Shown here piece by piece: positions 40,733 through 52,399 of a stretch of DNA of 64,000 nt. The DNA comes from Aphrophora alni (lineage: Eukaryota > Arthropoda > Insecta > Hemiptera > Aphrophoridae), in contig OY740768.1 in the NCBI GenBank assembly GCA_963513935.1, positions 68,374,231-68,438,230 of the forward strand, read 5' to 3'. Made by a program: the position numbers and the translations under genes. Below the pieces are notes generated by a model that was given only the letters and a program-made list of their open reading frames with translations, was not told the origin of the DNA and made no database searches. Each line of letters opens with the position of its first letter. Positions within the stretch are counted from its first letter, which is position 1.

Positions 40733-41226
40733 TGTCTCTACATTTACTAAACACGATATTTCGCCCTTATTTTTATAGTTTGACTTGTGTTTAGTATAGG
40801 TATAAATTTTGTGCTTTAATTTAAATTAAATTACTTAGCCTCCAAATTTAATATTAGGGGTCTATTGTCTATACATTTTTACTGAAAAACAATATAACGT
40901 TTTTTGTATGCTTTGTGTCTCTACCATGAAGTTTCATGTTTATTTTATTGTATATTTTGCCTTGTGTTAAGTAGTTTTAAATTTTGTGCTTTTAATTTAA
41001 ATTAAAATACTTAGCTTCCTAATTTAAAATTATTGTCTATACATTTTTACTGAAAAACAATATATATTTTTTATGAATTTTATCTCTACATTGAAGTTTT
41101 ATGTTTATTTTATTGTAGTTTACCTTGTGTTTAGTATAGTTTTAAATTTTGTGCTTTTAATTTAAGTTAAAATACTTAGCATCCAAATTAAATATTATTT
41201 TCTTTACGTTTTTACTGAAAACCAAA
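40733..41226. repeat. Imperfect tandem triplication, period about 163-177 bp
   Basis: The phrases CTTGTGTTTAGTATAG, TTTTGTGCTTTTAATTTAA, ACTTAGC.TCC and TTTTTACTGAAAA recur in the same order, with CTTGTGT at 40784, 40961 and 41124. The copies differ by substitutions and short indels. The array ends in a TATATA-rich stretch. No coding potential is seen. Confidence 0.85.
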
Positions 41227-41229
41227 AAT

Positions 41230-43220
41230 ATTATATATATATATAATTATAATTAAAATATAATATAAATATTATATATATAAACAACACAAAATTAATT
41301 GAATGTAAATTAAATATGAAATTATTTGATCCTCTTCTTAATTAAGTAAACTTAAAAACTTTAGGTTTACTGTATATCAATATTTTATTTTTATTTTATT
41401 CTATAATGTACTTTAATGGTTGTTTAAAAATTAAATATAAATATTAATAATATAGTTTTCTGTGACCCCATTAGTAACAATCAGAAAGAAAGATAAAAAC
41501 AAGAACTGGTCTCAGTCAATATGTCGTGAGGCAATCTCCAGCCTCCTCTCAACTCATATCACACAAGCTCTACTCTAAAAAAAAAAAAACGTGTAAAATA
41601 TGCAAAAAATGAATGCGGGTTTGTAATGGGAACTTACTAATCCTATCTTCACACTAAAAACCACAGCGTTCGTTGACTTGTTATGAAGAAAGAAAACTCT
41701 ATAGTACTATAGTAGAGCAATGTCCTTGGTAAGGATTTCTCCCCACCACACATTTAGACAGACAGACATCTGTCACTGTCAGCGGGAGGGGGAGGCAAGG
41801 AGACTCTATCGCTGCTACTTGGCAATTTTGGTACGGATTTGGTTTATCTTATCATAAAAACACTTGATCATAAAATCGTTAACCGTGAAATATATAGCTT
41901 TATAAAATATGTAACGTTACATACTTAACATATATTTATAGCTGCTATAAATCAATAACGTTTGCTGGTTTATGCAAATTTCTTCTATTTACTTGGAACA
42001 AGCATTTAACCTCAACAGAATATGGTGACAAACATTGGGTTTGTCTTGCACCGTGTTGTTTATTCCAAGACAATAAAAAGTCGTTACACAATATGCGTGA
42101 AGCAAATTAAAAAGTAATAGCTTTATCGCCGGCAAAAATTTACATGTGGAGTTCTCGATGGAACTAATAGAAATGCAGCTTCCAAAATGATGGTTGATCG
42201 TTTTTCTAGCAGCTCTGTTGTTTTTATTAGTTAATATAGTTACTATTCTTATTAGACAAATTTAGGACACATCAAAAATGTAGAGTAATCGCTTGAAAAT
42301 CCTACATGCAGGATTCAGATCATGAATTTTTTGTAAACATTTTTTTTTAACTTACTATCCTCGTATAAAAACCAAATAAAATTAAAATTAGTTTACTAAT
42401 ACTATAAAGTTTAGTAAAAATAACAAAGGTGAATAATTATATTTTTAATGAATTTGTACGTATATCTTTTTTGCTGAAACCAAATCATCAAATTCGATAA
42501 AAAACACTTCAAAAAGTTTTGTGGTGCTACTTAAAACACAAATGCACCATCTATTCAAATTTTGTGGTAATTAGGCAAGTATCCCGCAGACAACAATACA
42601 TACTATTGGCATTCATAGTGTTCTATATAAATAATTGTTTACGTATTTTTACTAACTTAGCTGTTATTATAGTCGTCATTATAGTCTCTTAACTTAAATT
42701 TATGTAATTTTTTGACGCGTGAACAAAAAAAGCAAGGTAAAAGTGAGGTTTTGGGGTAAAAAGAATAAACATAAACGTATGTTTGTCGTAATTCAAAGCT
42801 TGGTAGGGCCTACTCACCTTACGATCGACTCAAGTTTCTTCAAATTTGTTTCAAAGATTTAATATACTTTTGAGTATTCTGTTATCCGAAACGTAATTTC
42901 AGATAAGGAAAAGAAATCACAATAAAATATCCGAATTTAATTACTAATATTGTTTTTAATCGATACTTTTTGTGGAGTTAACAAATAAAATATTGATTAT
43001 AAAACCCGTTACACATTTTCAATTCTTATCTTTTCACTGACAATCTGAAGCATATTAATTACAAACTTAATGAAACCATGAAATTTATCCAACCAATCAT
43101 TTACATAACTAGGGAAACCTTACACAATAAAACGAAATTTAAACAACAAATATATGACGGCAAAAGTATCGTATTAAATTAGCTGTTATTAGCAAATCAA
43201 ATAACAAAAAAAAGGGTCGC
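41230..43220. other. AT-rich non-coding
   Basis: A small GC rise at 41480-41830 is visible. No exon or repeat family is seen. Confidence 0.4.
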
Positions 43221-43286
43221 TCTTGAGTATGGTAATACATAGCAATGTACGGAGAAGCATTGGGGGTGGTGGTGCTCTCCAAGGCA

Positions 43287-43340
43287 GGCGGGCTCGAGTA
43301 CACTTGAAACACACTCACTTGTTGCTACTCGAGAGCCGCC
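43287..43340. other. GC-rich hairpin
   Basis: GGCGGGCTCGAGTA at 43287-43300 pairs with TACTCGAGAGCCGCC at 43326-43340, with a one-base bulge and a 25-base loop. It sits in a 150-bp GC-rich patch. It is too short and too little extended to call a pre-miRNA. Confidence 0.55.
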
Positions 43341-43419
43341 ACAAACATAACATCAACGTCTCCTTTGTTCTTACATCCCCTAAACACTGTGTACACCTAT
43401 CGAGCGTTTTTCAATAACT

Positions 43420-46400
43420 TAGGTGGCGCCAAATTAATTAAAAACATATTTTTAAATCCATTGTCTTTATAAGGATCCATAAGTGGCGACATCAAAAGAA
43501 TAATTAAGTCTTCTTTTACAATCGGTACGCCAATACTTTTAATGATCCTAATAAATTTAATTTAAAACGGACTGTTTAACTTTTTTTTCTCAATTCAACT
43601 ACATTGACACGATTTTTTAAATTGTAAAAAAGAAACACGGTAGACCTTAATGTCAAAACTAAAAACTTTTTTTCAGCAATGTTATATTTACAGAAATGTG
43701 TTGCTAAAGTTGAAGAAATATTGTTTATGTGAATTTATGTATCCATATTTATGCACGTATAAATGTTTGTACAGATAAAAGTCACTTTTATTTGTGTTCA
43801 GTATTTCAATTTCATTTTATGATCACAAATTTATATATTGTGAAGGAATTCTTGTATGCCTTTTATTGAATCGCTAAAACGAATTAAAATTAGGATATCA
43901 CATTTTTTCAAATTCTTAAAAGAATTAACAAGATTCACATAGACATTCATTTAAAAATCAAAATAATATCTTTATTTTAATTAAATAAATACACATACAT
44001 TCGTGTTTACATAAATAAAAAATATCACAATTACTACAGTTTTTGAAAATAATATTACCAACATTAATAAATTTTACGAGAAAATATTGTTTAATTTAAC
44101 TTGATAACGAGCTAAGATGTACACACAACGAACAGGCCTTCGTCATTCAACACAATAGTAAGTAATTAGGCCACTCATCAGATTGGCATTCATTAATATG
44201 TATTCAATCCCAACTATACTTCAATCCACATTGACTCCATCGACTGAAATAGACGTCTGTGACATGTGATTCTTATAATCACTTAATCTAACGGGATTTC
44301 TTATCAACTAAAAAAAGATAAGAAATATATAGAAAATAATTAATCTATACTGTATATTTGTCATTATTGCACTTTTATATTTTTCTTTACAATGTGGATT
44401 TTGTCATTCATTATTTCTGACCCCAACACACACTTTTTAAACCGGATTAATTAAAAATCTCGTACTTGTATTTTTAATTGACATTGATATTACTCTAAGC
44501 TACAATTCAATATATTCCTAATATTAATATAGTTCAACATGAGTATATCACTGAGAGCATTGAGTAAATGTGTAGAGGTTTTCTCCATAGACTGTCAAAA
44601 GATAATTGTACAAAAAAAAGTGTGCATTCTCTTAGGTTTCAAAATAATTCAAATATTCACTTAAACAGAATGAAATCAATCATAAATAAAAATACCAATT
44701 GATAAAACATCACACAACTCATCCTCTTTGAAGTTAGAATACAACTGTTTTATGCTGTTTAGTGTCAAAACAACATCTTATTGAGGTGTTTTCTTGTTTT
44801 GGAACTTGCTGCTTTTCATTATCGGTTTTTGAAATTAAATAATATATTCATAATTACCTGTTTATGATAGTAATCATTAACAGTTTAAACCATCGCAGAA
44901 CATAAAGCTATGAGTATTAATTAAGTCTTCTCAAAGTCTGTACTCTCATAATAATTATGTACAGCGTTGCAACAAATCTGGTTGAGAATTTAAAGTTGTG
45001 CGTTCAGAAAACCGTGAAATAATTTGTGAAATGTTTAAACCGCTGTAGTAAGGGCGTCTTCCCAACTTTGCCATCAACTTAAAAGGTTTCTCCCGACAAA
45101 ACTAAGCACCCTTTCTTTCCCACCATATAATTCGCCTTTAATGCGCCTCCCCTTGTCTATAAATAATACAAAACTTTTACAGTGTCATATTTTTATGTAG
45201 ACTCAATAAAGAATTTCAAGACGTTGAACATTCCCTTCTGCGATATATTTTCAAATTGAAATTGCTTGCAGTTTTCTTTATTTTAAAAGGTTTAAGGAAA
45301 GTGCAGATTTTGTACTTTTAGAGATTCCTACAATTGAACTTTGTGTTATTAAGGGGGGGGGATATGTATTCAGTGTGGGTAGTATACTAAATAAATACTG
45401 TTAACTTTAAAAAAATTGAAATTTAAAAATTAATGTCATTTTTTTAGTTGTCCAAAAATTATCCAAAATTATAAAACTCAACTTATTTTATGTAGACTAC
45501 TTAACGCAAGTATAATGTAACAAAGTTGATATCAAATTGATTACTGTTCAGTTTGAAGCTTGGGAGTTCATCTAAGCCTTTGTAGGTCCATATTATTTCT
45601 TCGCCGAATGGTTTATCCGGTTATAAATATCAATTAATTTGTCAGATTATAGTTTATAGTTAGGTTAGGTGACTAGTGGGCGTAATATACGTGTTGATTG
45701 ATACATCAATGTATTAGAACAAACACCCTTGACATTCTGACTGATATTAATTAACAAAATAATTAAATACTCCTTATCACAATTAATATGCATTCAGTTA
45801 TCCTTTAGCGAAGTATTCACTTTTATTATTATTTTGGAATTCATGTGCACGCCTCCTGGAAATTGGTTTTTACGAAACTGTCGGTAAAAAAACCTACTGG
45901 AGCCTCAACCAGTTATTAATACGATTTTAATAATGCTAGGCGCTAGGTAGCTTAATGGAAAACATTGGCCTATCGTTGTTGCTAACTAATAATTATATAC
46001 TTTATAAGATAATTTAAAGTAAAATTCTAAAGGTTGGTTACTTTCTTTTTCATGAGGGTTAGCGCATTTGATTTTAAATTTGATACTTTAAAGCATAGAG
46101 GTTTTAATTTGATGTTCAATCTGAATAACAAATTAAGGTTGTAAAAACCATCTGCATCTTACCGCTGCTGTATGTATTGTTTTATAAGAATTTAATCTAT
46201 ATTATGATAGATAAGAAATAATCGAAACGTTTACTTACGACTGCATACTAATTTACAAATAAATATGGAAATAGATTTTCATTTCTCAATACTTTGATTT
46301 GTTTTTTAAAAGGAATATATTTATATTTAGGATATTACTTTATAAAATCCACTATTATAATTTAGAGGTGAACAGCGTTCATTGGTTTGCTGATTTGGAG

Positions 46401-46820
46401 ACCTGATTACACAAAATCAGAAAGGGGCACTGTCCTGTTGTGATACAAAATTTAAATTTGGAGCGTACTCAAAACCTCATAAGAGATGCATAAAGTATCA
46501 AATGATATTAAACATTGTAAAATTGTAACAATTTCAGAAAAAATAGAAAAAGTACAAAAATTAATCATATTTCTCAACAAAAATTTCATAAAAAAGCTAC
46601 AAAAATTTCAAATTTGTTATTTATCAGTAGATCTGTTTAACATAATAATATAATTATTTTTATATAAACATCGAGTAAAAACTGTTATCAGTTTAAAATC
46701 TCCCATCCGCTAAAATTCAAAATGCAAAATTTCGTCATGTTTAAATTTTGAACAAATTTTAATGAATCATTTGAGAAAATTTTGCTAATTTTCAAATACT
46801 GTTTTGTTTCCAAAGTTCTA
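43420..46820. other. AT-rich non-coding, nothing recognised
   Basis: A G9 run lies at 45353-45361. The area 46480-46800 is made of short AAATTT-type phrases, typical of decayed repeats. Confidence 0.4.
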
Positions 46821-46829
46821 CATTCAAGG

Positions 46830-47560
46830 CCATTAAGGATGGAGCGTAGAGAATTTGCCTCATTAAACTAAATATCCAAGGTTATTAAATAAACTAAATA
46901 ACTTTACACGCTATTAAATATTCAGTAGACTAAAATAAAATAACTAAGACTAAAAGTCTAGGTCTTCAAAGGAATGAAAAGAGTTTATTCTTGCAGACAG
47001 CACCGAGGCCGAAGGTCAAAATCAGTAATAAAGTACTAAAGCTGGCATGACTTACAAACGTTTATAAGTTGTTTTTTATTTTTCATTAGAGGATTAAAGG
47101 TAAAAGGGATGTAATTTTAATTGCACATTTATGATATACTTATCTTATTCCATGTGATAAAAACAAATTTAATTTACTTATTTTTATCCTTTCGCATATA
47201 TCCGAGGTCAATAAAAAGTGTTGACATTTTCCAGCTGTTTTTCAATTAGGAAAGCAGGAATATAATAACAATAAAATAACTAACACCAATAGCCGCTTCA
47301 GCTAGACATGACAATGTGTGAAATTGGCTTGATAGAAAGCACAAGATAACAATAGTAATTTGTCTAAATCGTCAAGCTGAGCGCGGAGTCTGATGGTCTG
47401 GCTAGTCTCTACCGGGTACTTGGGTCAGCGATAATGATAACCCATGAGCTAGAAGCTTTTAATTAGTGAAGCTGGGTTTCAACAAGTTTATCGGAGGACT
47501 GTAGGTCACGACGGATTACATAATCCAATCAAAATAACTGATAACGCTCTAATCAACCAT
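46830..47560. other. Complex island, candidate conserved regulatory element
   Basis: Mixed-composition, non-repetitive sequence, clearest at 47280-47545: CAATAGCCGCTTCAGCTAGA, CATGACAATGTGTG, GCTGAGCGCGGAGTCTGATG, GCGATAATGATAACCCATGA, CTTTTAATTAGTGAAGCTGG and GGATTACATAATCC (palindrome). It has many homeodomain-like TAATTA/GATTA cores and no ORF. Confidence 0.35.
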
Positions 47561-48524
47561 TTCATATGTTATTGTTTTATGGCTGTTGAAAGCAATTAAA
47601 TTATTAAAACGAAGAGGAAGTTAAAGAATTGTGTTCGAAATTATAAACAATTTGAGTTACATTAAATGGAAAAACTTGATGATAAAATTTAAAAAAATAT
47701 TAATTATAATTTAAACTTATGAATAATTTGTAGATAAAGTATCAGACAAATTTCACGTGTTCCCTGAATAGAATGAAGGAGATAAAAGAAAATGTCCGGA
47801 TTGTTGGAAAAAAAAAGTAAAAAAAAACTCTGTGTTTTATCTGCTAAAACCAATTGAACTTGGATGAAATGAACCCGTTTAACCAGTTTGGAGAAAAAAC
47901 GATTTTTATATCATCGCCTGCACAAAACAAAGTTTTAACGTCATTTTAATAACGTGTAATGAACCAGAATAAACAATTTAATTTTTATAAAGAAGAAAGA
48001 AACATCCATTAGCCAAATTTTGTAATTATTTAGTGAGGGTGTTTGTAAATACGGAGTGTATGTGTACGGTGAATACAGTTTTCATTTATATTACGTAATA
48101 TATATTATTGAAGATGAAAACATTTACTAACCTCTCAGAAGACAAGGGTCTTTGGATTTGATTCCATACAGGATTTATGTCTCAACCGAAGTGGAAAATT
48201 TTTGGGCGGAGAGAAACATTTAAAAGTCATCCCCCCACCCACCTTCACAGACTATTACTAAGGGAAAATAGAATATGAAGATTATAAAGGCTTTTCCTCT
48301 TCAGAGGGAGCACCGACTTAAAACTCTTTGTTCAGCATCACTACTTAAGGGTTCCGAGAAGTTAATTTAAGTATCTAGGCATGTTTCACAGCTCTTGTAA
48401 GGAAGTCATTCTAACGCAGAGTTAATCTTTATGGTTTCATAATTGTTTATTTAATTCTGTTAGGAGATGGGGTTATATTCTAATTTATGTTGTCCTAGTA
48501 GCAAGAAACCTTTATTCTTTGTTG

Positions 48525-48729
48525 TTTAAAGGCGAAAAACCTCTCGGTCATCGTCGCATTATAAAATCAGAAAAGAATATAAAATAAAGACCCCCCCCTT
48601 CTCATAGTTCTCAAATAATTTAATATCGTCAGGGTTGGAAAAGAACAAGAGTTGATCAAGAGAGACATGATAGGATAGAGAGGGAATTAATACAAGACAA
48701 CGTGAAAAAAATTGTAATTCTATTTAGGT
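48525..48729 (+). repeat. Dispersed repeat family A, copy 6
   Basis: Starts GTTTAAAGGCGAAAAACCTC, then AATATAAAATAAAGACCCCC, ATCGTCAGGGTTGGAAAAGA, ACAAGAGTTGATCAAGAGAG and ACATGATAGGATAGAGAGGG. Its left end agrees with that of copy 5 and helps define the element boundary. Confidence 0.85.
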
Positions 48730-50080
48730 CCGTTCGCGATTGCTAAACATGAATTCACTATTGTAAGCCCCTGATGGTAGTAGCAAAACAATAGGAACAT
48801 ATTTTGCATGACCACGACTTATTTCAAAAACTTTTGATACTGAAATTTCACGATAATCTTGTATCTGATTCAAGGAAATACGTAACTGGTGAAATATTAA
48901 AACGATTTTATAAAGACGATTAATCAATTATAACTATTTAATTTTGTTATTTTCAGCTTTTTCTAAAATGCATGTTTCACGTACTTGTGACACTCAGAAG
49001 TACCTTAACGTTATGCTTTTTTCAAAATACTTAAAGTATACAGAAAATAAATTAGTGGGTAAAAAAATCGATGTGGAATGTTTTGATTATCAGTGTTGAG
49101 GTTCCCTGAGTTGAAAAAAAGTGGATTTTGGAGTTTTGTCTCAATGTCATCTTTAGGGTGCTCTTCATTTCAAACATGTGGATTGATTTAAATTAAATTT
49201 TGTATGTGGGCCTATTTTTGCCATATCGCGGGTTGTTTATATACATATTCTTTTTTTTAACAAATTTGGTGTTTTAAAAAAAAACGATTTTATCGATTCA
49301 GTTCTAATGATTTTCATCAAATTTTTCTCAAGTTTACCTTCTAAGGGACTAAAATAATCTATTGGTTTTCATGTCTCCAGAAATACAGGATCGGGAGTTA
49401 TTGGTAAATTTTTTTTTTAAGAAGGGAAAAAAACGAGCTATAAAGATTCAATTTTTCAAAAAAGGTTCTACCAATTTCGTTCAAATTCAGTGATATGTGA
49501 AAATACTCGACCCAAACCCGTGTATAAAATCACAAATAAAAAAAGTTTCATTTCAGGAATAATTGCCAAAATATCAAAAATGAACCTTGATCAGAGCAAT
49601 TTAAAGAGCAATTTTAATCAAATACAATTTAGGCTGAAAACGTGTTTATGGAACAAACACACCAAGTTTAAGCCCTGTTTATATTCGAAGACGTTCTCAA
49701 TTGTACATTTTCTCTTTTTGACTAATAACTACCGAAGTGATATTTTTTAGTGATTTTCGGTTTTTGGGTGTATATGAGTGAGAAAGTTGGTGCAATGTTT
49801 TTGCACAATTTATAATGAATAATCTTCAAAGTGATGAAATATATCATACTTTATATTTATATCGTTCATACTTCATTGTTTGAAGTAAACAAAAATCACA
49901 GAAAATGCAATACCTTGGTGTCAGAAACATTAGTTTATTGTTTTTTTGTTTTGTTTTTAAGTGAGAACGGGATAAAAATATTTTTTCTTTAAATAAAGAA
50001 CATTTTCAAGAGTTGATAATAAAAATTTAAAATAGTAGTTTTTTTTTTATTAGTGAAGTATAGACGAGTTTCAGCCAGGA
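48730..50080. other. AT-rich non-coding, probably decayed repeats
   Basis: Phrases such as TTTTTGCCATATCGCGGGTT and GGATCGGGAGTTATTGGTAA, with A/T tracts. No coding motif is seen in the 86-codon frame at 49490-49750. Confidence 0.35.
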
Positions 50081-50089
50081 AAAGAAAAC

Positions 50090-50345
50090 CAAAGCAATGT
50101 TATGATGAAGTAACTCATGCCTGTGTCGTTATTGATCGCCAATAAATCACAAAGCACACTAATGTAACTGGCGATTTATGTCCGCGCTTTTGTCGCTGTA
50201 AACAACTCTATATACATTACGAATCTATTCGTAATGTTGACAATTATGGCAGTTTGGCCCATAGCGATAAATTTGGAGCAATCACTGTCTGCAAAAATTA
50301 ATCTGTTTTATTGCTGTTAGTTGTCGTAGGGTTGATGAGTGAAGA
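50090..50345. other. Complex island near the exon with 22-bp dyad, candidate regulatory element
   Basis: CATTACGAAT CT ATTCGTAATG at 50215-50236 is a perfect inverted repeat. The surroundings hold GATCGCCAATAAATCACAAA (TGATTTATTG on the other strand, Exd/Hox-like), GGCGATTTATG and GCGATAAATTTGGAGCAATC. It lies about 1 kb downstream of the hth exon donor. Confidence 0.4.
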
Positions 50346-51175
50346 ATGATAACTAAAACAATTTATTGAATAGAATAAAACACTAACGAATATGTTCATG
50401 TAAGGTTTAAAATATAATTGAATTACGATTTAGTATGTTTTAAATAGAAGAAATACTCTCTTCATTAATAGGGAAGAAAACATTTTGTGGTGTAAAAAAT
50501 CTTTATACTTTATACAGTTTTTCTTGACATTTTGTCAGCACGTAAATTTAATTATGAACGCTCGTTCCGAGGCCAGTTAGTAAGATGCATATGAACTTTA
50601 TTTGCTATAGAACTATTTGGTACGAGAAACTGTTTTGTGGGATTTATGGTTTTGTACCTTTTGACAAACCGTGGTAGATTATTCAGACATATGGCTTTGC
50701 TTAACTGGCAAAGCTTTCACAAATTATATCATTGACGCAATGATATATATTTTTCAAATTTCGTACACGTTCATTTCACCTTCTGCCAATATTTACATTT
50801 GGTATTATTGTGTACGTACCATTATTCTTACATCTGTATATGACGTCATTGTCACTGAATAAAAAATGTGCTGTTTTCGTTTTCAATAGTAACAGTTTTG
50901 GCTTGTGTGTAAACGGTAAATAAAATAATTGGGAGCCAAGATGTGAAATTTTAGGATCTAAACGGTTAGTTCTTATATTAGGTATCATTTAAAGTTAAAC
51001 AAAATTTTGATAATGTTATGCACTTCAAAATGTGTGAACTCGGTAAAACAGCACCAGAATTTTACTATTTCCTTCCTTAACGAACCCGACACCACATTGT
51101 AAAACAACGTGATTTGGTGAAAATTTGTCACAAATTGCGACTACTGAATTGGATAATGTTAAGAAATTAGCAAAA

Positions 51176-51181
51176 TTTATT
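51176..51181 (-). promoter_or_regulatory. Possible intronic polyadenylation hexamer AATAAA
   Basis: AATAAA on the minus strand overlaps the TAA that ends the frame read through the hth donor. Together they could make a composite terminal exon. The hexamer is common by chance in sequence this AT-rich, so this is weak. Confidence 0.2.
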
Positions 51182-51247
51182 TTCCTATTATTGAGTAGAT
51201 AACTAGGACTAGGTCTAGCCTTAATGAATAGAAAAGGTGCTGAGGAC

Positions 51248-51253
51248 GTGTAC
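51248..51253 (-). other. hth: 5' splice site (donor) of the hth exon
   Basis: On the minus strand CCAG|GTACAC gives a donor after SDP plus one base. It is a fair match to the CAG|GTRAGT consensus, with C instead of G at +5. If the donor is not used, the frame stays open for 24 codons and stops at 51177-51179. Confidence 0.8.
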
Positions 51254-51386
51254 CTGGATCACTGTGGTCCAAACTTTGCTGGGAGCTGGGTTGCTGGGAG
51301 AGAGGCCCTGGTGTACCCCCAGACCCTGGAGATCTTACGTCGTCGTTACCATGACCTCCGTACGACAAGGACGATGACGGTGGCCT
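51254..51386 (-). CDS. hth: Internal coding exon of homothorax (Meis-class TALE homeobox gene), linker between MEIS domain and homeodomain
   Basis: Homothorax is a nuclear TALE homeodomain factor that binds Extradenticle through its N-terminal MEIS/HM domain, brings it into the nucleus and acts as a Hox cofactor. This exon encodes only the low-complexity linker between that domain and the homeodomain. Seen: 133 bp, 44 codons in phase 0 plus one base, starting RPPSSSLSYGG, then NDDVRSPGSGGTPGPLSQQP and ending LDHSDP. From memory, Drosophila Hth has RPPSSSLSYGG, ARSPG, TPGPLSQQP and SDPD in the same order, and vertebrate MEIS1 has SGGTPGP there. The exon is flanked by TTTGTTTGTTTCAG (acceptor) and CAG|GTACAC (donor), and is much more GC-rich than its surroundings. 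The last base G would join the next exon, which fits the DG expected after SDP. The in-frame ATG just upstream lies in the intron and is not a start. No other exon of the gene was found in the window. Confidence 0.9.
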
Positions 51387-51402
51387 CTGAAACAAACAAA
51401 AC
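51387..51402 (-). other. hth: 3' splice site (acceptor) of the hth exon
   Basis: On the minus strand a T-rich tract with interspersed G, TTGTTTTGTTTGTTTCAG, ends directly before AGG CCA CCG (R-P-P). A possible branch-point A lies in TAGTTAATTG about 20-25 bases upstream. A second AG two bases further in would break the frame match to Hth, so the first AG is preferred. Confidence 0.85.
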
Positions 51403-52399
51403 AATTAACTACTGATAAACGAATTACTTCAAAATACAGTTCAGTAACTGGTCGAAAAATTAAATTATTGTTGATTTACAGTAGTACCTAACGAGTTTGT
51501 ATTTGTATTTAATAAGTGGTGTTCTGATGACTACAGTTCAGATTTATTCATATTATTTTATGTTTTTGTTTGAATACACCGTCTAGAATTGTTGCTAATA
51601 ACATTTTAGAAACACTAAAATGTGTGTAAAGTATGAGTAATATTTATATGTAGAATATGACAATAGCAAAAGTATCAACAAATCACAGTTACTGAAAGTG
51701 CAAAATTAATTTGAGTACTAATATTTATTTAGATTTTATTTAATAACACTATAGGAAATAGAATAAAATGATTACTTCAATAGTTAATAATTTTAAAATC
51801 TTAATTTTCTCTTCCTATGAACTATTATTTATCAAAAAAACTAATACAATTAGAGACAAATAATCAAATTTATTATTCAACCATTCAAAGTCATAAAACA
51901 AAAGTTTTAAATAAATGCTGCACAAACTTCCTGACACACCCATACTCGAAACTAAATACCAATCAAGATCAAAATATACGGGAGGAATTTTCCATAAGAG
52001 AAAAACGCAAAATTCATATAAATAATAATATTCTAACAATTTAAAACAAATATTTGTGAAAATAAGCTCCAAGGGGTCATTTCCATAAAAATAGTCGTTC
52101 CAGAATTGACTGTTAAAAAGTTAAATAAACCATGGGTGCTATTAAAATAAATCAAAGTAAATTAGGATTTACCTGACAGTGGTCAGGTTATTTCAATATC
52201 TTGGAGAAGGTATTTTGAGGAAAAAATGAAAAATACTTTTTGGGGTCCCTGGAGGCAATATTTTAGTAATTTTGAACTTAATAAATATATATAAACAAAC
52301 CACATACTTTGATATACCAAAAATATATTTAAACCAAAAACTTCAGATATGCCCAAAATAAAATCGCATCCAAAAATGTTTTTAAATCAGTCCACAAAT
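51403..52399. other. AT-rich intron between satellite and exon
   Basis: Overlapping frames at 51815-52072 on both strands look random. ACCTGACAGTGGTCAGGT near 52170 is a small dyad with another TGACAG. Confidence 0.4.

Larger units (their letters stand above)
1..51253 (-). other. hth: hth intron, transcriptionally downstream of the exon (inferred, continues past window)
   Basis: Inferred from the donor at 51253 and from the absence of a homeodomain exon over the next 51 kb. Very long hth/Meis introns rich in conserved non-coding DNA are known. Part of this region could instead contain unrecognised small alternative exons. Confidence 0.65.

Noticed and set aside
46840..46870. Minus-strand GGCAAATTC (GKF) as a start of the next hth exon
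   Set aside because: The joined codon would be wrong and a stop follows within eight codons.
51224..51415. 63-codon plus-strand ORF over the hth exon
   Set aside because: Shadow of the minus-strand exon, which has family matches and splice sites.
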